Assembly (NCBI GenBank): GCA_036522815.1
Contig: DATDFC010000140.1
Span: 1 to 64,000, forward strand
Direction of reading: 5' to 3'
Length of the DNA: 64,000 bases
From: AG41 sp036522815
GTDB lineage: Bacteria > Gemmatimonadota > Gemmatimonadetes > Gemmatimonadales > GWC2-71-9
Shown here in pieces: positions 59,574 to 64,000 of this stretch. The position numbers and the translations under genes were made by a program. The notes beneath the pieces are model-generated. The model did no database searches, had not been told where the DNA came from, and saw nothing but the letters and a program-made list of their open reading frames with translations. Every line of letters begins with the position of its first letter. Positions within the stretch are counted from its first letter, which is position 1.

Positions 59574-60104
59574 GTGAACGTACCACATGAGGGTCCGAAG
59601 CGTCGCTCGCTCACCGAAGTGCTGGAGATCTCCTGCGCGTCCAAGCGTGACGCTGCGCAGTTCATGGAGGCTCTCGTCGGCCTGCTTTCGATTCGCGGGT
59701 TGGGGCCAGAGGCAACGCGGCCGGAGTCTATCAAGATGACCCTCGGCCTCTACGCCTTGTGGCAGGACGTGAGTGTCGAAGGCATGTGGAAGTACTTGGA
59801 AGAGGGGGGCACCGGCAAGAATATTGACGCAACCGTAACCTGGTGCCGTCTGATCGGAGCTGAGCACACTGCGAGGTACCTGCAGGCGATCAACGCACTG
59901 TTTCCTGACAGACAAGTGCTGGCAGACGATGAAGCCCGGCGGCGCTTTGTGGACCAGCTCGGCAGACGGGGGACCAAGGATCCGCTTGCAGAACTAGATC
60001 GTGAGTACAAGGGAGCTGTGGACGACGTACCGGATCGGTTGCGGGCGTATCTGAAGGGGCATCTCAAGGAGGTCGAGGCATGGCTCGCGGGAAGCCGGGC
60101 GTAA
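59574..60104 (+). CDS. DUF4375/DMP19-like protein, probable immunity protein
   Basis: A 176-aa cytoplasmic protein beginning at GTG 59574, 34 bp after the toxin gene. The middle (L-Y-A-L-W-Q-D-V-S-V-E-G-M-W-K-Y-L, R-L-I-G-A-E-H-T-A-R-Y-L, N-A-L-F-P) follows the pattern of the DUF4375/DMP19 family, which includes DNA-mimic and immunity-type proteins. Directly downstream of an RHS toxin tail, an immunity role is the simplest reading. AT-richer like the tail. Confidence 0.65.
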   Translation: MNVPHEGPKRRSLTEVLEISCASKRDAAQFMEALVGLLSIRGLGPEATRPESIKMTLGLYALWQDVSVEGMWKYLEEGGTGKNIDATVTWCRLIGAEHTARYLQAINALFPDRQVLADDEARRRFVDQLGRRGTKDPLAELDREYKGAVDDVPDRLRAYLKGHLKEVEAWLAGSRA

Positions 60105-60544
60105 GGATGTCTACGGAGGGTTATGGTGGCAGCGTGGATCGCTTTCTCTCCGAAATCGAGCGGTTAACCACGCCGCAGTGGACGCAAGTAAGCGTACGAT
60201 TCCTTGAATCTGAGGAGGCGATTCGTACGGCCGTCGAGGAACCTAGTCAACTCGCGCAGGAGATCGTCATGGGCCGTCTTCCGTCTGCAGACGGGAGAAC
60301 CAAGGATCAGCGACGTGAGGCCATGAAACAAGCGAACACGCGGGCGCAGACAATCACGGCGGCGTTGCCCGAAAAGGTAGAACGAGCGGGCAAGGATTTT
60401 CCACTCCGGAAGCTGGCTTCTGAGGCTGTTTGGCACGCCATGCGCGCTCTCCTCGTGCGCGAAGAACTAGAAGCACGTAGAGGCGGTCCGGAGTTGGTAA
60501 CCATGCTGCTAAAGCAGTTCGACGGCCTGGTAACTCCACCATGA
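60080..60544 (+). CDS. Hypothetical protein, possible second immunity protein
   Basis: A 154-aa largely helical protein. AAGGAGGT lies 6-9 bp before ATG 60080, which overlaps the previous gene by 25 bp; ATG 60107 is the alternative. No family recognised. Its close coupling to the DUF4375-like gene suggests it belongs to the toxin-immunity cassette. Confidence 0.6.
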   Translation: MARGKPGVRMSTEGYGGSVDRFLSEIERLTTPQWTQVSVRFLESEEAIRTAVEEPSQLAQEIVMGRLPSADGRTKDQRREAMKQANTRAQTITAALPEKVERAGKDFPLRKLASEAVWHAMRALLVREELEARRGGPELVTMLLKQFDGLVTPP

Positions 60545-60612
60545 GGTCTCAGCTCACAGCCGGTGAGGAAACGACTTCGCCGAGACCGTGGCCGCGGAGT
60601 TCGCAGGAAACA

Positions 60613-61047
60613 ATGCCTCAAACGGCTCGCTTGCAGGGCTTCACCCTCATCGAGATCCTCGTCGTCATCGTGGTGATCGCGGTGCTGGCAACCCTCGTCG
60701 CGCCCAACGTCTTCAGGCACGTCGCCGAGGCGAAGGACGTCACCGCCCGCTCCCAGATCGAGATGCTGGGCGCCGCGCTCGATGCCTACCGCCTCGACAA
60801 CGGCCGCTATCCCACCACGGCTCAGGGGCTCGCCGCCCTGTGGCAAGCGCCCGTCCAGGATACCCGGCCCACCAGCTGGAAGGGCCCCTACTTAAGGAAG
60901 GAAGTACCGCTCGATCCGTGGGGGCGGCCGTACGTCTACACGTACCCGGGTCAACACAACGCCGCTGGCTATGATCTCGTGTCCTACGGCGCGGATGGGC
61001 AACCGGGTGGCGACGGGGAAGCGGCCGACATCCTGAGCTGGAAGTAG
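60613..61047 (+). CDS. gspG: Type II secretion major pseudopilin GspG
   Basis: A 144-aa prepilin. The short leader ends at G with the cleavage motif Q-G-F-T-L-I-E-I-L-V-V-I, followed by the hydrophobic helix. The C-terminal domain has G-R-Y-P-T-T-A-Q-G-L, D-P-W-G-R-P-Y and the calcium-loop region S-Y-G-A-D-G-Q-P-G-G-D-G. ATG 60613 chosen for leader length; the frame opens at 60541. First gene of the gspG-F-H-I-J-K run. Confidence 0.93.
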   Translation: MPQTARLQGFTLIEILVVIVVIAVLATLVAPNVFRHVAEAKDVTARSQIEMLGAALDAYRLDNGRYPTTAQGLAALWQAPVQDTRPTSWKGPYLRKEVPLDPWGRPYVYTYPGQHNAAGYDLVSYGADGQPGGDGEAADILSWK

Positions 61048-61054
61048 CCTCGCC

Positions 61055-62266
61055 ATGCCGGCGTTCGCCTACCGAGCCGTCGACTACTCCGGCAAGCGCG
61101 TCCGCGGAGCCGAAGAAGCGCCGAGTCCCGGCGCCCTGACGCACGCGCTCGAAGCGCGCGGCCTTGTGGTCGTGGAGGTAGCGGCCGCTGACACTGACCC
61201 CGGGCGCAAGCCCGGGGCCCCCTGGGTGCACCTCGGCCGGGGACAGGCGGTCCTCGAAGTCACCCGTGCCGTCGCCACACTGCTCCAGGCCGGCTTACCC
61301 CTGCCGCGGGCGCTCAGTGCCGCCGCTCACGTCGCCACGCCAGACACGCGGCAAGTCATCGAGGCCGTGCGCGAACGCGTCGCGCGTGGCGAGTCCCTCG
61401 CCGCCGCCCTTGCTGCCCACTCCGCCCTCTTCCCACCGATCTACGTCGGTCTCGTCCGCGCGGGCGAACGGAGCGGGGATCTGGCCGGGGCGTTTGCTCG
61501 GCTGGCAGAGCAGCTCGACCGCGAAGCCCGGCTCCGCAGCCGGCTCGTGTCCCTGGCGCTCTATCCATTGATTCTCACCGCGGCCGGTGCAGTCGCCCTG
61601 GCGGTCCTCGCGTTCTTCGTGCTGCCCCGCTTCGCCGACCTGCTGCACAGCACCGGGACCGTCCTCCCACGGTCGACCGCCTTCGTTCTCGGCGTCGCGA
61701 CCGCGCTCCGCCGTGGCTGGCCGCTTCTGGTGCCCTTCGTGATTGCACTGCCGCTGGTGGTGGTCTGGAGTCGCCAGACGGACGAGGGACGCCGGGCAGC
61801 GAGCCGGATGCTGTTGCACCTGCCCGCGATCGGCGGACTCCGACGGCAGGTCCTCTCGGCGCGTCTGGCGCGCGTGCTCGGCGTCCTGGTGGGTGGTGGC
61901 GCGCCCCTGTTGAGTGCGCTCGAGGAGTCGAAAGCCTGCCTGTCGGATCCGCTGGTCCAGGACGAAGTGGCACGCGTGCATGACCAGGTGCGCGAAGGCG
62001 TCCCGGTGCATCGTGCGATCGCCGCTGGAGGTTTCTTTCACCCGCTCCTGGCGCAGCTGGTGGCCGTCGGGGAAGAGTCGGGCCGGTTGCAGGAGTTCTT
62101 CGTCAAGGCAGCCGAGATCTTCGAGGAGCGCACGGAGCGTGGCGCTCAGCGCCTGGTGACGCTGCTCGAGCCAGCGATGATCGTGACGCTCGGCCTCGTC
62201 GTCGCCTTCGTCGCGCTCTCCGTCCTCCAGGCGATCTACGGGGTCAACGCCGGGGTGCTGAGATGA
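61055..62266 (+). CDS. gspF: Type II secretion inner-membrane platform protein GspF
   Basis: A 403-aa protein with two T2SSF domains and three membrane helices. It starts M-P-A-F-A-Y-R-A-V-D-Y-S-G-K-R-V-R-G, typical of GspF. Overlaps gspH by 4 bp. gspD, gspE and the others are not in the window, so they lie elsewhere or further right. Confidence 0.93.
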   Translation: MPAFAYRAVDYSGKRVRGAEEAPSPGALTHALEARGLVVVEVAAADTDPGRKPGAPWVHLGRGQAVLEVTRAVATLLQAGLPLPRALSAAAHVATPDTRQVIEAVRERVARGESLAAALAAHSALFPPIYVGLVRAGERSGDLAGAFARLAEQLDREARLRSRLVSLALYPLILTAAGAVALAVLAFFVLPRFADLLHSTGTVLPRSTAFVLGVATALRRGWPLLVPFVIALPLVVVWSRQTDEGRRAASRMLLHLPAIGGLRRQVLSARLARVLGVLVGGGAPLLSALEESKACLSDPLVQDEVARVHDQVREGVPVHRAIAAGGFFHPLLAQLVAVGEESGRLQEFFVKAAEIFEERTERGAQRLVTLLEPAMIVTLGLVVAFVALSVLQAIYGVNAGVLR

Positions 62267-62703
62267 GGCGCGGGTTCACGCTCGCCGAAATGCTCGTCGT
62301 CCTGGCCATCCTCGGCATCACCGCGGCCGCGGTGGTCCCTGCTTTCGGTCGAGCGACCCAGGAAGACGCTGTCACCCGCACCGCACGCGACCTGGAAGGC
62401 GTGCTGCTCCACGCTCGCGCGACCGCACTCGCGCGCGCCGTACCGGTGTGCGTAACGCTGGTCCCTGCCACGGGCCGGTATTGGACCGTGTTCGAGGCTG
62501 ACGGCGGCCGCCCGGCGATCGATTCGGGAGCCGTTGCGCTCACCGGGGGCGTGCGGCTGCAAAGCCCGGGCGATCGCGCGACCGTGCGATTCGGGCCACT
62601 GGGCGTGGTGGACGGTGATTCGCTGATGGTCCTCGGGCCCACGGGCGCTTGGGCCCTGGTCCTCGATCGCTGGACGGGAGAGGTGCATGTCGAGGCCCGA
62701 TAG
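62263..62703 (+). CDS. gspH: Type II secretion minor pseudopilin GspH-like
   Basis: A 146-aa prepilin with the cleavage motif R-G-F-T-L-A-E-M-L-V-V-L-A-I-L-G and a GspH-like beta domain (A-R-D-L-E-G-V-L-L-H-A-R-A-T-A-L-A). Overlaps gspI by 17 bp. Confidence 0.87.
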   Translation: MRRGFTLAEMLVVLAILGITAAAVVPAFGRATQEDAVTRTARDLEGVLLHARATALARAVPVCVTLVPATGRYWTVFEADGGRPAIDSGAVALTGGVRLQSPGDRATVRFGPLGVVDGDSLMVLGPTGAWALVLDRWTGEVHVEAR

Positions 62704-63079
62704 GCGCGGCTTCACGCTGCTGGAGGCGGTGGTCGCCCTGACCATCCTCGGGCTCGCCGGCGTCGCGGCGCTCGAAGCGCTCGGCGCCGAAGTCCGCGGC
62801 GCGGAGCGGGCACGCACCGCCTCCACGGCCGCCGCCCTGGCGCAAGACCGGGTCGCCGCAGTGGCCCTCGTGCCTCCGCGCGACCTGGATGCGCTCCCCG
62901 ATTCCTTCGCGCGTGGCACGTTCGGTCCTCCGTTCAGCGACTACCATTGGACCGCGCGGGTGCAACCGGTGCTCGGGGAAGCAGACCTCTACGAAGTCCG
63001 CGTCGAGGTGAGTTCGGACGCCGCTCCGTACACGCTCGTCACACGGGTCTACCGGCCGCGACCGCCGAGGCCGTTGTGA
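62687..63079 (+). CDS. gspI: Type II secretion minor pseudopilin GspI-like
   Basis: A 130-aa prepilin: R-G-F-T-L-L-E-A-V-V-A-L-T-I-L-G leader, then the alpha-beta domain with L-A-Q-D-R-V-A-A-V. Order after gspH and a 4-bp overlap with gspJ fit GspI. Confidence 0.85.
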   Translation: MSRPDRRGFTLLEAVVALTILGLAGVAALEALGAEVRGAERARTASTAAALAQDRVAAVALVPPRDLDALPDSFARGTFGPPFSDYHWTARVQPVLGEADLYEVRVEVSSDAAPYTLVTRVYRPRPPRPL

Positions 63080-63681
63080 ATCGTCGCGGCATGACGCTCC
63101 TCGAGCTGGTCGTCGGGCTCACCGTGACGGGCGTCGTGATCACGGCGGCTTTCGCCGCCCTCGGAGTCCTTCAGGATCGTGTGGCCCAGGCGGCAGGTGT
63201 GATGAATGACGTCACGCGCGCCGCGAACGAACGGGCTGAGATTGGGGAATGGCTCGCCGGGGCCCGGCTGACGGTTGAGGAAGGGGGACCCGCTTTCCGA
63301 GGGCTCGATGGGACGCGGGACGTCCTGCCCGACGACGAGCTGACCTTCCTCACCACGGCTCCAAATCCGCTCGGCACCGGCGAGACACTGGTGCGGATCT
63401 ACGTGGATCGCGACTCGGCGACGCCGGAGCAAGGGCTGACCGCCGTGTTCGCCGAGTGGCGCGGCACCGCGATCCGTCGGGTGGAGGTCGATCGGACCGT
63501 CCGCGGCCTCGACATCCGTTACCTCTCGACGATCATGGGCCAGCGCGTGTGGCTGCCCAGTTGGGTGTCGTCCACCGTGCTGCCGGCGGGGGTGGAGCTG
63601 CGATTCCTGCCGACCATGGGCGACACGCTCGCGCCTCTGTTGCAGCTCCCGCTCATCGTGCCGCTGCGGAGGGGCTCGTGA
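63076..63681 (+). CDS. gspJ: Type II secretion minor pseudopilin GspJ-like
   Basis: A 201-aa prepilin starting at GTG 63076 (GTGA overlap). Leader N-R-R-G-M-T-L-L-E-L-V-V-G-L-T (Met instead of Phe at +1). Length and position fit GspJ. Confidence 0.82.
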   Translation: MNRRGMTLLELVVGLTVTGVVITAAFAALGVLQDRVAQAAGVMNDVTRAANERAEIGEWLAGARLTVEEGGPAFRGLDGTRDVLPDDELTFLTTAPNPLGTGETLVRIYVDRDSATPEQGLTAVFAEWRGTAIRRVEVDRTVRGLDIRYLSTIMGQRVWLPSWVSSTVLPAGVELRFLPTMGDTLAPLLQLPLIVPLRRGS

Positions 63682-64000
63682 GTCGCCGCGGCTTTGCGCT
63701 GCTCGCCGCGCTGTGGCTGCTCGTGGCCTTCTCGGTCGCGAGCCTCAGTCTGAGCGCATTGGCGCATGAACGGCGGCTCGCTGCCGCAAACCTGGTGGAA
63801 CGGACCCAAGCGCTCGCTGCGGCGCAGGCCGGAATCGAGCAGCTGCGGAGCCGCCTGGCCCGGCGACTCTCGTTGCCCGCATCAGCGACATCACTGATCG
63901 ATCCGTGGCACAGCGTGGACTCGGTCCTGACGGACACGGTGTCGCTCGACAACGCGCGCTACAGCGTGGCGGCACGGGACGTCGGGACCCAGCTCAACTT
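63678..64000 (+). CDS. gspK: Type II secretion minor pseudopilin GspK, 5' part
   Basis: Starts at GTG 63678 (GTGA overlap) and runs off the window. The first residues S-R-R-G-F-A-L-L-A-A-L-W-L-L-V lack the usual Glu at +5, as is normal for GspK, and A-A-A-Q-A-G-I-E follows the helix. At least 107 aa are visible. Confidence 0.82.
   Translation, partial: MSRRGFALLAALWLLVAFSVASLSLSALAHERRLAAANLVERTQALAAAQAGIEQLRSRLARRLSLPASATSLIDPWHSVDSVLTDTVSLDNARYSVAARDVGTQLN

Noticed and set aside
1..64000. CRISPR arrays, rRNA genes, riboswitches
   Set aside because: No regularly spaced direct repeats, no rRNA-like stretches and no riboswitch consensus I could recognise by eye.

Overview
The window is GC-rich, tightly packed chromosomal DNA. 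Genes sit in long co-directional runs with 4-bp ATGA/GTGA stop-start overlaps. The secreted-protein signal peptides (many ending in A-Q), the giant secreted Ig/NHL/RHS protein, the cupredoxins and the partly leaderless-looking starts suggest a soil or sediment bacterium of the Gemmatimonadota or a similar high-GC phylum. This is inference, since no 16S rRNA gene is present.

Layout. (1) 16-4218: an epoxide-hydrolase-like protein, a dihaem cytochrome c, and a two-subunit molybdenum hydroxylase (IorA/IorB type). (2) 4314-36834: a 32-kb accessory region flanked by diverged direct repeats, each made of a tyrosine-recombinase 3' end plus tRNA-Trp sequence. The left copy has only the 5' half of tRNA-Trp (4754-4791); the right copy is a complete tRNA-Trp(CCA) (36719-36791). 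Inside are a JAMM protease gene, a PAS-LuxR regulator, a cupredoxin/sulfocyanin cluster, two convergently remodelled copies of one small exported-protein module, two adjacent operons carrying nearly the whole oxidative and non-oxidative pentose-phosphate pathway plus glucose/glycogen genes (pgl, rpiA, zwf, gnd, GH15, glk, glgA; tkt, pgi, tal), an mmgE/prpD gene, a deleted phosphosulfolactate-synthase-like pseudogene, small redox and repair genes, a PQQ dehydrogenase, an unusual haem-copper oxidase/NO-reductase-like operon, and trpS. (3) 36.8-39.5 kb: an AT-richer cargo segment after the tRNA, with a T5orf172/GIY-YIG-like protein and a TcmP/three-Cys-motif pair. (4) 39.7-51.6 kb: HdeD-like protein, an atypical LuxR regulator with two S1C proteases, a 160-bp inverted repeat, an ArsR-controlled RND efflux operon, a serine hydrolase, a TMEM175-like channel and a LuxR response regulator. 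(5) 51.8-64 kb: a 2.6-kaa Ig-NHL-RHS polymorphic toxin with probable immunity genes, then a type II secretion pseudopilin operon running off the end.

Main points. A 20-21 bp motif (GGTACGAACG followed by a conserved ATTG) occurs six times, only inside the tRNA-flanked region and always oriented toward a downstream gene 36-170 bp away. It precedes both sugar-metabolism operons, the PQQ dehydrogenase, both copies of the small exported-protein module and the JAMM gene, so the accessory region appears to have its own regulon. The haem-copper catalytic subunit at 33014-34495 keeps its metal-binding histidines but lacks the active-site tyrosine of oxidases (Asn at that position), so it may be an unusual NO reductase or a new variant. 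trpS lies next to the tRNA-Trp that marks the region's edge.
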